From NCBI RefSeq assembly GCF_963576675.1, contig NC_088913.1, forward strand, positions 90,085,001 to 90,149,000: a DNA stretch of 64,000 nt. The letters run 5' to 3'. The notes beneath the pieces were generated by a model. It saw only the letters and a program-made list of their open reading frames with translations, did not search any database and was not told the origin of the DNA. Each line of letters begins with the position of its first letter. The first letter of the stretch is position 1. The position numbers and the translations under genes were made by a program. Shown here one piece after another: positions 45,464-56,678 of this stretch. Source of the stretch: Euphorbia lathyris (Eukaryota > Streptophyta > Magnoliopsida > Malpighiales > Euphorbiaceae).

Positions 45464-48400
45464 TCTCTCCTTCTTTAAAAGAACTCGGCACCGATTCGCC
45501 CTGTTTGAACTCCAAAGGACCATCCGGCTTCCATGGGCTAAGGTCACAGATGTTGAATGCTGGTGAGATTTTACCAAGCCAGTTCGGCAATGCTATATGA
45601 TAGGCATTGGCATTGGCATTGACCTTCTTGGTGATCTTATATGGCCCGTATTTCCTAGGCCGAAGTTTGCTACTTGCGGCGTTGGCGAGTCTCTCTTTGC
45701 CCAAATATACCATAACCTCATCCCCGACTTCAAACTGTAGGTCCCTACGGTGCTCATCCGCCTTAGCCTTTAATTTCTGATTTCTCTCCTCAAGAGTCTC
45801 TCTCACCTCTTGGTGCATCTGTACATAATCCTTGGCCAGCTGGTTGGCAGTCACGTTTCCTCTAGGAAGATGGGCTATATCAAGGACGTGATTCGGGGTC
45901 TTTGTGTATACCACCTCAAATGGAGATCTCCCGGTTCCCGAATGTACAAAGCCGTTATAGGCTAACTCAGCTTGGGCTAGAACCACATCCCACATCCTGG
46001 GCTTATCCTTACACTTGCTGCGCAGTAAGTTTCCCAAGGTTCTATTGACCACTTCTGTCTGTCCGTCTGTTTGAGGGTGGGCGGTGGTACTAAACTTCAG
46101 AGACGTATCGAACAAAGCCCACAATGTCCGCCAGAAGTGACTGAGGAACTTCGTATCATGATCCGAGACGATGCTCTTAAGTACGCCATGTAGCCTGACA
46201 ATCTCTTTGAAGAATAGCTTAGCAGTCGCTGAGGCATTATTAGTCTTGCGACATGGTATGAAGTGAGCCATCTTTGAAAACCGATCAACCACGACAAAGA
46301 TGGAATCCATGCCCCTCTGAGTTCTGGGTAATCCTAGGACAAAGTCCATGGATAGATCCTCCCATATGGTCTCTGGCACAGGCAAAGGTAACTGCAAGCC
46401 CGCATTTGTAATGCGTCCCTTAGCGGTCTGGCAAACATAGCATCGTTCTACTAAGTAGGAAACATCTCTCCTCATCTTAGGCCAGAAATAGCGGGAACTC
46501 ACTGCTTCATATGTCTTATCTCGCCCAAAATGCCCTCCCAAGGATCCGCCATGTAGATCCCGAACAACCTTCTCGCGAATGGAAGTGCAAGGTAGGCAAA
46601 GTTGGTTGCCCTTCATGAGATACTTATCCATCAGGTGATACGCTCCATCTCCATGCTGGTTCTTACATTTTTCCCAGATACTACCAAAATCAGGATCCGC
46701 CAAGTATTCTCCTCGGATGTGTTCAAAACAATCGGTCTCCAGGTTTACTGTCTTGATTAGTGACACCCTTCGACTCAAGGCGTCTACCACCTTGTTCTGT
46801 TTTCCAGCATTATGGATAAGCTTATAGGGGAACTTATCTATGAAGGCGGACCACCGGGCATGCATGCAGCTTCGAAGTTGTTTCTGACTTCCCAGGTACT
46901 TGAGAGCTTGATGGTCAGTGTAGAGGATGAATTCTTTTCCCACCAAGTAATGCTCCCATACTTTCAACGCCCTCACTACAGCATAAAACTCTTGATCATA
47001 AGTTGCCCACTTTTGCCGTGCCTCACAGAGCTTCTCACTGAAGTATGCAATGGGCCTCTTTTCTTGCATCAAGACACCACCAATCCCAACTCCACTGGCA
47101 TCACACTCAACTTCGAACAGCTTATCAAAATTGGGATACGCCAGCACTGGCGCTGTACTCAGCTTTTCCTTGATCAAGGCGAAGCTCTCTTCTTGGGCGT
47201 TCGCCCACTCGAACCCCCTTCCCTTCTTCAAACATTCCGTCAACGGGGCCACTATGGAACTGAAGTTCTTAATGAATCGGCGATAAAACGTTGCTAGCCC
47301 ATGAAAACTCCTGATATCCCCCACGTTCCTTGGAGTGGGCCATTCTCGGATGGCTCTTACCTTCTCCCCATCAACCTGGACCCCATCGCCACTAACCACG
47401 AACCCGAGGAAAACCAGACTTTCCATGACAAAATCACACTTCTTAGTGTTGGCGTATAGCTGGTGTTTCCTTAATAGGTCAAACACTATTCGTAAGTGCT
47501 CCACATGCTCCACCAAGGTCTCGCTATGAATCAGGATGTCATCAAAATACACAACTACAAATTTTCCAATCACGGGGCGAAGCACCTGATTCATCAACCT
47601 CATAAAAGTACTGGGGGCGTTGGTCATCCCAAATGGCATAACTAACCATTCATACAATCCATCTCTCGTCTTGAAGGCGGTCTTCCACTCATCCCCAGAT
47701 CGGATTCGTATCTGATGATAACCACTCCTGAGATCAATCTTGGAGAAGACTCGAGATCCGCCAAGTTGGTCTAGCATGTCATCCAACCTTGGAATCGGGA
47801 ACTTGTACTTGATGGTGATCTTGTTAATAGCCCTACTGTCAACACACATCCGCCAAGACCCATCCTTCTTCGGTGTAAGTAAAGCTGGAACGGTGCAAGG
47901 ACTCATACTCTCCCTAACGTATCCCATCTCGATGAGTTCCTCCACTTTCTGTCTCATGATGTCATTCTCCTTTGGGCTCATTCGATAGTGTGGGAGGCTT
48001 GGTAAACTAGCCCCAGGCACAAGATCGATATGATGTTGGATGTCCCTCAAAGGTGGTAACCCACTTGGCAGTTCGTTAGGGAACAGATCCTGATATTCGC
48101 CAAGTAGGCGGGTCACTTCATTCGGCATCTCCCTTTCGTCCCTTTGGGCGGATTCGTGATTCGCCTTAACTATTACCACATACACCATTTGGCTCTCTTC
48201 ACATTCGCTGACAAACGATTTGTGTGTAGGACAGACTACCAAAGTAGACTTCTTGTCGGCCTTTGGCTCTCTCATCATTGGCGTAAGGACGAACTTCACC
48301 CCATTCTTCACAAATCTGTAAGTGTTCTCTCTTCCTGCATGGATGGCATCATTATCAAACTGCCAAGGTCGGCCCAACAATAGGTGGCAGGCATCCATAT

Positions 48401-48939
48401 CGACCACATCACAACAGACTTCATCACTGTAATCACCAATCACAATAGGTACCCTGCATCTCTGGGTCACCCTAAGCTCACCCACGTTTTTGATCCATCC
48501 CACTCTATAAGGGTCGGGGTGCGCCTCCGCCAACAACCCGAAATTCTGAACAGCGCTGCTGCTCACAATGTTCTCTTGGCTCCCACTATCTATTATCACA
48601 TTGCATCGCCCACCTTTCACAAGACAACGGGTCCTGAATAGGCGGTGCCTCTGATCTCCCTCTACCCGGCTGGAGACTAACAAATGCCGTACCACATGAA
48701 TGGCGTATCTCTCTTCATCCACCTCATCATCATCTTCTCCTAAGGGTTCGTAAAATACTTCATCCCCTTCGTCATAGTCATCCTCATATCTCTCCACCAT
48801 GTTGGCGCTCTTCCTCCTATGACATTCGTTGGATCTATGGCCTGGCTCATTGCACCGAAAACATTTGAAAGGTGCTGGCCTCGCATACGGATTGTTGCTC
48901 TTAGGTGGTATAGGTGCTTCCTTGTATGGCCTAGTATCT
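45339..48939 (-). CDS. Element A gag C-terminus-pol polyprotein, open frame
   Basis: About 1,199 codons without a stop. In order: CCHC knuckle CFRCNEPGHRSNEC; an acidic linker; retropepsin with VIIDSGSQENIVSS (DSG at about 48582-48590); RT with [40 protein letters not shown] and the catalytic YFDD (47539-47550); RNase H with [16 protein letters not shown] and [10 protein letters not shown]; integrase zinc finger and core with [14 protein letters not shown] and [12 protein letters not shown]; and a GPY module RPRKYGPYKITKKVNANANAYH. The latter has a two-residue NA duplication compared with B. The frame ends inside the 3' LTR. It also extends 30 codons rightwards into B's LTR in frame (to 49028), an accident of the insertion. 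The remaining gag is at 54512-54956. Confidence 0.9.
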
Positions 48940-49450
48940 TGATACAGATTGAAAGCGATAATGGAGGTTTTAATCATAAACCCACAAAGATGTTCTTCTC
49001 TAGCTAAACTAGAAGGAGTGAATCCCAAGATAAAAAGGTATTAAACCTTGAATTCTCAAAGAGAAAGAGTTGATTGATAAAAGTTGTCGTCATTCTTACA
49101 AAATGAGGGTTTAAATACTCCCCCCTAATAATGACAAAAGACAAAGATTACCCCTATTAGGGTTACATTCAGGTTATCGAATGAAGGGTAAAATGGGTGA
49201 TACGCCCCGTCAATCAGTACAATGGTACAGGTACGGATTGTCAAGGTTGTTGGTGAATTACTTCGGGAGCAAGTAGTCTGAGAGATCCGCCCAGGGTAGA
49301 TGTTGATACGCCTCCTTGCGTACTCCTAGATTCGCCCCGCTGGCTTGTCCTAGGGATCCGCCCTCCTAGGTATAACCTTCGTGAGCCTGATGTCTTGGGG
49401 ATCCGCCAGAGCGCCTGTGATCAGTGATCTTAGTTAGGATGTCCGCATCA
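48940..49450 (-). repeat. 3' LTR of element B
   Basis: 511 bp, TGATACAGATTGAAAGCGAT...TGTCCGCATCA. Overlaps the end of the integrase frame (stop at 49366). Contains several GATCCGCC/ATACGCC motifs. Confidence 0.92.
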
Positions 49451-52400
49451 TTCTCTCCTTCTTTAAAAGAACTCGGCACTGATTCGCCCTGTCTGAACTC
49501 CAAAGGACCATCCGACTTCCATGGGCTAAGGTCACGGATGTTGAATGCTGGTGAGATTTTACCAAGCCAGTTCGGCAATGCTATATGATAGGCATTGGCA
49601 TTGACCTTCTTGGTGATCTTATATGGCCCGTATTTCCTAGGCCGAAGCTTGCTACTGGCGGCGTTGGCGAGTCTCTCTTTGCCTAAGTATACCATAACCT
49701 CATCCCCGACTTCAAACTGTAGGTCCCTGCGGTGTTCATCCGCCTTGGTCTTTAACTTCTGATTTCTCTCCTCAAGAGTCTCTTTCACCTCTTGGTGCAT
49801 CTGTATATAATCCTTGGCCAGCTGGTTGGCGGTCACATTTCCTTTGGGAAGATGGGCTATATCACTTCAAATGGAGATCTCCCGGTTCCCGAATGGACAG
49901 AGCCGTTGTAGGCGAACTCAGCTTGGGCTAAAACCACATCCCACATCCTGGTCTTATCCTTACATTTGCTGCGCAGTAAGTTTCCCAAAGTTCTATTGAC
50001 CACTTCTGTCTGTCCGTCTGTTTGAGGGTGGGCGGTGGTGCTAAATTTCAGAGACGTGTCAAACAAAGCCCACAACGTCCGCCAGAAATGACTGAGGAAC
50101 TTCGTATCACGATCCGAGACAATGCTCTTAGGTACGCCATGTAGCCTTACAATCTCTTTGAAGAATAGCTTCGCTGTTGCCGAAGCATCATTAGTCTTGC
50201 GACATGGTATGAAGTGAGCCATCTTTGAAAACCGATCAACCACGACAAAGATGGAATCCATGCCCCTCTGAGTTCTGGGTAACCCTAGGACAAAGTCCAT
50301 GGATAGATCCTCCCAGATGGTTTCTGGCACAGGCAAAGGTAGCAGCAAGCCGGCATTTGTAGTGCGTCCCTTGGCGGACTGGCAGATATAGCATCGCTCT
50401 ACTAAGTAGGCAACATCTCTCCTCATCTTAGGCCAGAAATAACGGGAACTCACTGCTTCATAAGTCTTGTCTCGCCCAAAATGCCCTCCAAGGGATCCGC
50501 CATGTAGATCCCGAACAACCTTCTTGCGAATGGAGGTGCAAGGTAAGCAAAGCTGGTTGCCCCTCATGAGATACTCATCCATCAGGTGATACGCTCCATC
50601 CCCATGATGGTTCTTACACTTTTCCCAGACACTGCCAAAATCAGGATCCGCCGTATATTCCCCTCGGATGTGTTCAAAACAATCGGTCTCGAGGTTGACT
50701 GCCTTTATTAGCGATACCCTTCAACTCAAGGCATCCGCCACCTTGTTCTGTTTTCCAGCCTTATGGATAAGCTTATAGGGGAACTTATCTATGAAGGCGG
50801 ACCACAGGGCATGCATGGAGCTTCGAAGTTGCTTCTGACTTCCCAGGTACTTGAGAGCTTGATGGTCAGTGTAGAGGATGAATTCTTTTCCCACCAAGTA
50901 ATGCTCCCATACTTTCAACGCCCTCACTACAGCATAAAACTCTTGATCATACGTTGCCCACTTTTGCCGTGCTTCACAGAGCTTCTCACTGAAGTATGCA
51001 ATGGGCCTCTTTTCTTGCATCAAGACACCACCAATTCCAATTCCACTGGCATCACACTCAACTTCAAACAGTTTATCAAAATCGGGATACGCCAGCACTG
51101 GCGCTGTACTCAGCTTTTCCTTGATCAAGGCGAAGCTCTCTTCTTGGGCGTCCGTCCACTCGAACCCCTTTCCTTTTTTCAAGCATTCCGTCAACGGGGC
51201 CACTATGGAACTGAAGTTCTTAATGAATCGGCGATAAAACGTTGCTAGCCCATGAAAACTCCTGATATCCCCCACGTTCCTTGGAGTGGGCCATTCTCGG
51301 ATGGCTCTTACCTTCTCCCCATCAACTTGGACCCCATCGCCACTAACCATGAACCCGAGGAAAACCAGACTTCCCATGACGAAATCACACTTCTTAGTGT
51401 TGGCGTATAGCTGGTGTTTCCTTAATAGTTCAAACACTATCCGTAAGTGCTCCACATGCTCCGCCAAGGTCTCACTATGAATCAGGATGTCATCAAAATA
51501 CACAACTACAAATTTTCCAATCACTGGGCGAAGCACTTAATTCATCAGCCTCATAAAGGTACTGGGGGCGTTGGTCATCCCAAATGGCATAACTAGCCAT
51601 TCATACAATCCATCTCTCGTCTTGAAAGCGGTCTTCCACTCATCCCCAGATCGGATTCGTATCTGATGATAACCACTCTTGAGATCAATCTTGGAGAAGA
51701 CTCGAGATCCGCCAAGTTGGTCCAGCATGTCATCCAACCTTGGAATCGGGAATTTGTACTTGATGGTGATCTTGTTAATAGCCCTATTGTCAACACACAT
51801 CCGCCAAGCTCCATCCTTCTTCGGTGTAAGTAAAGCTGGAACGGCGCAAGGACTCATACTCTCCCTAACGTATCCCATCTCGATGAGTTCCTCCACTTTC
51901 TGTCTCATGATGTCATTCTCCTTTGGGCTCATTCGATAATGTGGAAGGCATGGCAAACTAGCCCCGGGCACAAGATCAATATGATGTTGGATGTCCCTCA
52001 AAGGTGGTAACCCACTTGGCAGTTCGTTAGGGAACAGATCCTGATATTCGCCAAGTAGGCGGGTCACTTCATTCGGCATCTCCCTTTCGTCCCTTTGGGC
52101 GGATTCATGATTCGCCTTAACCATTACCACATACACCATCTGGCTCTCTTCACATTCGTTGACAAACGATTTGTGTGTAGGACAGACTACCAAGGTAGAC
52201 TTCTCGTCGGCCTTTGGTTCTCTCATCATTGGCGTAAGGACGAACTTCACCCCATTCTTCACAAATTTGTAAGTGTTCTCTCTTCCGGCATGGGTGGCAT
52301 CATTATCAAACTGCCAGGGCCGGCCCAATAATAGGTGGCAGGCATCCATATCGACCACATCACAACAGACTTCATCACTGTAATCACCAATCACAATAGG

Positions 52401-53083
52401 TACCCTGCATCTCTGGGTCACCCTAAGCTCACCCACGTTTTTGATCCATCCACTCTATAATGGTCAGGATGCGCCTCCGCCAACAACCCAAACTTCTGAA
52501 CGACGCTGCTGCTTACAATGTTCTCTTGGCTCCCGCTATCTATTATCACATTGCATCGCCCACCTTTCACAAGACAGCGGGTCCTGAATAAGCGGTGCCT
52601 CTGATCCCCCTCTACCCGGCTGGAGACTAACAAACGTCGTACCACATGAATGGCGTATCTCTCTTCATCCGCCTCATCATCATCTTCTCCTAAGGGTTCG
52701 CAGAATACTTCATCCCCTTCGTCATAGTCATCCTCATATCTCTCTACCATGTTGGCGCTCTTCCTCCTAGGACATTCGTTGGATCTATGGCCTGGTTCAT
52801 TGCACCGAAAACATTTGAAAGGTGCTGGCCTCGCATACGGATTGTTGCTCTTAGGTGGTATAGGTGCTTCTTTGTATGGCCTAGTATCTCCAACAGATCC
52901 CCTTCCCACACTGTTAACCTTAGCCCCACTGGCACTCGCCACTTGCTTGCCTTTATCATAAGACCTCACGTGATCTCTTCCTCCAGGCGTATACTCAGTA
53001 GTGGCGGATCTCCTGGATCTCCCGGTCAGTTGGGATTCAACCTTGAGGGCTAAATTCCTAGCATCTTGTACTCGAACCACCAT
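49366..53083 (-). pseudogene. Element B gag end and pol, broken
   Basis: Same domain order as A: CCHC knuckle, DSGSQ protease, RT with YFDD near 51489-51500, RNase H, integrase with SDRDTKF, GPY module. Lesions relative to A are: a 1-bp deletion near 52450 (after AHPDHYRV), CAG to TAA at 51537-51539 (between MRLMN and LRPVIG), CGA to TGA at about 50721 (after KVADALS), and a deletion of about 31 bp near 49858 that removes the VYTKTPNHVLDI stretch and shifts the frame. The integrase finger and core (49857-50582) are otherwise well kept. Confidence 0.9.
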
Positions 53084-53953
53084 CTATGTGCCAATACGAT
53101 CCTGGATGTTGTATCTCAACCCTTCTAGATACCTAGAGGTCTTTTGGCTTTCAGTTTCAGACAAGTTGGCCCTTGCTGATAGCCTCAAAAACTCTGAGGT
53201 ATACTCATGGACACTTCGGGTCCCTTGAGAGCATCCCCTGTAGGAGCTGTAAATATACTGCTCATAATCCGGCGGTAAGAACCGCTCCCTCAACATCGCC
53301 TTCATCCGTAGCCAAGATCGAATCGGATCCCTCATCTTATCCCACCAAACTGATGCGCCACCCTTCAGGCGATATGCCACCAGCCTTACTTTCCTCTCAT
53401 CAGGAATCCCAGCATACTCAAAGAAACGTTCCACTTCCGATAGCCAGTCTAAGAACCCCTCTATATCCAGTTCGCCTCCAAAAGACGGTAAGTCTATTTT
53501 TAGCTTAAAGGCATCATCTCTATCCAAGTTCCCTAGACCTGGGTATCCCCTAGCAACCTCCACACGTCGGTTGTCAACAGGCCCAACATCCATCATAGTT
53601 CTAACGGTATCATCATTTCCGATACCCTCAAAGTCATCACTATCACTATCAGCGTTATGCACAATGACAAAGTTGGGTCTTTTTACCTCAGGATCCCTAG
53701 GACCCATTTGTGGAAGCGGTTGTTTAAGGGCTCCTTCCTTTCTCTGGGTCGATCCTCCCGCGGTTGGTCGTATTAACGCCCGAACCTCCAGCTTGAAGTT
53801 TTCTAAGGAGGTGGTTAGCTCCAGGAACCGTTGATCGGTTTGCCTCTGCCGTTCATGGCTGGCTTGGATCTGCTCCGCGAGGTGCTCCCTCAGCTCCTCA
53901 TACCTCCGATCACTGGTTTCCATGAAATCTTGCGGTTGTCGGGGTTGAACCAT
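53084..53953 (-). pseudogene. Element B gag
   Basis: The start codon at 53953 gives MVQPRQPQDFMETSDRRYEE, a coiled-coil N-terminus, then the capsid domain (GELDIEGFLDWLSEVERFFE, YRLKGGASVWWDKM, LRERFLPPDYEQYIYSSYRG). It ends at a TAG (53084-53086) where element A has CAG (Gln, IGTQMVVRV). Without this stop it would join the gag C-terminus with the zinc knuckle. Confidence 0.9.
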
Positions 53954-53985
53954 TGCCAAAAGAAGTTTCGGGTCAGGAAACGATC

Positions 53986-53998
53986 GGCTCTGATACCA
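53986..53998 (-). promoter_or_regulatory. Primer-binding site of element B, tRNA-Met type
   Basis: TGGTATCAGAGCC on the minus strand, two bases inside the 5' LTR (54001). It is complementary to the 3' end of initiator tRNA-Met. Confidence 0.88.
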
Positions 53999-54000
53999 AC

Positions 54001-54511
54001 TGATACAGATTGAAAGCGATAATGAAGGTTTTAATCGTAAACCCACAAAGATGTTCTTCTCTAGCTAAACTAGAAGGAGTGAATCCCAAGATAAAAAGGT
54101 ATTAAACCTTGAATTCTCAAAGAGAAAGAGTTGATTGATAAAAGTTGCCGTCATTCTTACAAAATGAGGGCTTAAATACTCCCCCCTAATAATGACAAAA
54201 GACAAAGATTACCCCTACTAGGGTTACATTCAGGTTATCGAATGAAGGGTAAAATGGGTGATACGCCCCGACAATCGGTACAATGGTATAGGTACGGATT
54301 GTCAGGGTTGTTGGTGAATTACTTCGGGAGCAAGTAGTCCGAGAGATCCGCCCAGGGTAGATGTTGATACGCCTCCTTGCGTACTCCTAGATTCGCCCCG
54401 CTGGCTTTTCCTGGGGATCCCCCCTCCTAGGTACAACCTTCGTGAGCCTGATGTCTTGGGGATCCGCCAGAGCGCCTGTGATCAGTGATCTTAGTTAGGA
54501 TGTCCGCATCA
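54001..54511 (-). repeat. 5' LTR of element B
   Basis: 511 bp, the copy of 48940-49450. Its upper end CCGCATCA abuts TSD TATCT and element A gag. Confidence 0.93.
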
Positions 54512-54960
54512 TATCTCCAACAGATCCCCTTCCCACACTGTTAACCTTGGCCCCACTGGCACTCGCCACCTGCTTGCCTTTGTCGTAAGACTTCACGTTA
54601 TCTCTTCCTCCAGGCGTATACTCAGTAGTGGCGGATCTCTTGGATCTCCCGGACAGTTGGGATTCATCCTTGAGGGCTAAATTCCTAGCATCTTGTACTC
54701 GAACCACCATCTGTGTGCCAATACGATCCTGGATGTTGTATCTCAACCCTTCTAGATACCTAGAGGTCTTTTGGCTTTCAGTTTCAGACAAGTTGGCTCT
54801 CGCCGAAAGCCTTAAGAACTCAGAAGTATACTCATGGACACTTCGGGTCCCTTGAGAGCATCCCCTGTAGGAGCTGTAAATATACTGCTCATAATCCGGC
54901 GGTAAGAACCGCTCCCTCAACATCACCTTCATCCGTAGCCAAGATCGAATCGGATCTCTG
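54512..54960 (-). CDS. Element A gag, central part
   Basis: Open frame encoding LRERFLPPDYEQYIYSSYRG, SVHEYTSEFLRLSARANLSE, TSRYLEGLRYNIQDRIGTQM and the basic Ser/Gly linker up to GSVGD, where B is inserted. The Gln codon that is a stop in B (53084) is intact here. The N-terminal portion of gag is missing: after AGATCGAATCGGATC the sequence departs and the LTR of element C starts at 54967. It is part of the same reading frame as 45339-48939. Confidence 0.88.
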
Positions 54961-55149
54961 CCCCCTTGTAGACACTGAGTCGGAGGACCTGTGACGAAAA
55001 CCTGTAAACAAGACGGTCGAAGCGGTTGATTCCGGAAGTTTTAAAACAAAAATATATAATAAGAAAAGAAAAGTTAATGTGAGTCACGATCGTCAAGTGG
55101 ACGGCTCGCGAGTGCTCAGCGATGTGGTGCGAGCGCCTAGCGGCAGCCG

Positions 55150-55545
55150 ACGCGTATCCGACGACAGTTGGACGCACGCCCGGCAGCGCGGGGCGCACGC
55201 TCGACGTCCGTTGGGCGCGCACGCCCGGCAGCGCGAAGCGCACGCTCGACGACCGTGGGGCGCGCGCGCCCGATGGCCGCTGGGCGAACGCGTCCGGCAG
55301 CCGCTGGGCGAGCGCCCAGCGACGTTGGGCGGACGCCCAACGATCGTTGGGCGAATGCCCAACGTCAGTTGGGCGCGCGCGCCCAACGCTGGTTGGGCGC
55401 GCGCCCAACTGAAGTTGGCCGTACGCCCAACGATAGTTGGGCGTTCGCCCAACCATGTTGGGCGTTCGCCCAACATAAGTTGGGCGTTCGCCCAACCGGC
55501 TTTGGGCGACGCCCAATTTTCTTCAGGCGTCGCCCAAAGTTTCCG
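55150..55545. repeat. Array of GC-rich palindromes, 21-24-bp spacing
   Basis: Roughly 17 units of the form GTTGGGCG-NN-CGCCCAAC. The GTTGGG (or GCTGGG/CTTTGGG) halves start at 55210, 55255, 55279, 55303, 55324, 55346, 55368, 55392, 55414, 55436, 55457, 55479 and 55500. Units nearest the TATA box are almost perfect (GTTGGGCGTTCGCCCAAC); those further upstream are eroded. All six frames are open here, giving overlapping VGRTPN/LGERPT-type repeats that are by-products, not proteins. Confidence 0.92.
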
Positions 55546-55558
55546 GGGATCCGTTGCC

Positions 55559-55565
55559 TATATAA
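55559..55565 (+). promoter_or_regulatory. TATA box of element C LTR
   Basis: TATATAA in the context GCCTATATAAGGCACGG, directly downstream of the palindrome array. It is in the correct orientation for element C, so U3 is about 0.6 kb and transcription should begin near 55595. Confidence 0.7.
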
Positions 55566-56678
55566 GGCACGGATCCCCATGCATTTAAGGAGGGAAGGGG
55601 ATTTTTGGAGACTTTCTCAGTCTAGACATTTTTAGAGAGAGAAAGTGATTTTTTTTTTAGAAAAATATTTTTTTTTCTCAAAAAGTCCGAATTTCCCAAA
55701 AGTTAAATTTTTACTAAAAAGACAAAAAACAAAAAAAAACCCGGAAAATCACGATTTGTGGAATCAACCGACTTCGACCGTCAATACCGAACTTGAGGTA
55801 TTATCCGAGGACTAGACTCGTTTTATTTTATTTAATTTATTTCCTTTGTTTATTTATTTTCATGTCATAATTTTATTTATTTAGTTATTTATTTATTTGT
55901 CACGTTTTATTTAATTTCCCGTATTTATTTATTTTTATCCCGTGTTAAAATTCGGGTTTGTTTTAAAATAAAAAACCTCGTTTTGATATCCCAATACGAA
56001 CCGTGATCCGATTAAAAGGTAGTTCGGGTATTAAAAACGTTGTAGTTATAAGTTTTAAAAAGATATTTCCAAATAACATTTGAAAATAAAAACGTCGTTT
56101 TAGGAAACTCCGTTATAGACTATGATCCATTTTTTGTAGTTCGGAGATCCAAAATGATCGAATTAGACTTAATCTAAAGCTTTTGAACGAATCTGGAAAG
56201 TTTTGGACTGCTGCTGTAATTCTTCCTTTTCTGTCACTAATAGCAGATTGGTGACGGATTTTCCGTCGGTAATCTGCTGGAAAACGAAAATTCATATTTT
56301 TAACCCATTTTCTCAACCTTTTGGTATTTGATTCTTATATATGTAAGTATGTAATTATATAATATGGTTATAAAAATTATTTTTGGGGTCATATAACTAT
56401 TAATTATCTATTATGTAGTTATTTATTCCATATTTGAAATTTAATTTGTTTTGATTCTTTATTTGTATATATGTATATATATTTTTGGGTTATCAAAATG
56501 TGGGGTTTAGCTATTATTTGGGGAGGGGTTTTCTATATACTTATTATATCGATTTTTTGCATTTATGGTCTTCCATTACTTTTACATAGTTTTAGTTAGG
56601 ATGAAAATGTATTATATTTTGTATTCTTTTTCATTTTCTTTATTATATCATATAGTATTTCTCACTTATTTTTATATA

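Larger units (their letters stand above)
44954..48939 (-). mobile_element. Gypsy element A (CRM-like), left part
   Basis: The 3' LTR (44954-45463) and pol with the end of gag lie left of the nested element B. gag continues at 54512-about 54960. A's 5' end is not in the window: homology stops where element C's LTR begins (54967). The coding sequence that remains is open throughout. A close relative of B and a distant one of D. Confidence 0.9.
48940..54511 (-). mobile_element. Gypsy element B (CRM-like), complete, nested in A
   Basis: The LTRs are 511 bp each (48940-49450 and 54001-54511), with TSD TATCT at 48935-48939 and 54512-54516. Removing B rejoins A's gag in frame (GSVGD then TRPYKEAPIPP), which proves the nesting. 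I count about 14 LTR differences (about 2.7%). The internal gag-pol has three nonsense mutations, a 1-bp deletion and a roughly 31-bp deletion. Confidence 0.95.

Noticed and set aside
46812..47297. 161-codon plus-strand frame, repeated at 50763-51248
   Set aside because: Antisense shadow of RT/RNase H, present in both A and B only because the coding strand is conserved.
55079..55635. Overlapping ORFs on both strands with VGRTPN/LGERPT repeats
   Set aside because: They arise because a palindromic repeat without stop codons is open in all frames; peptides are shifted or mirrored versions of one DNA unit. Not annotated as genes.
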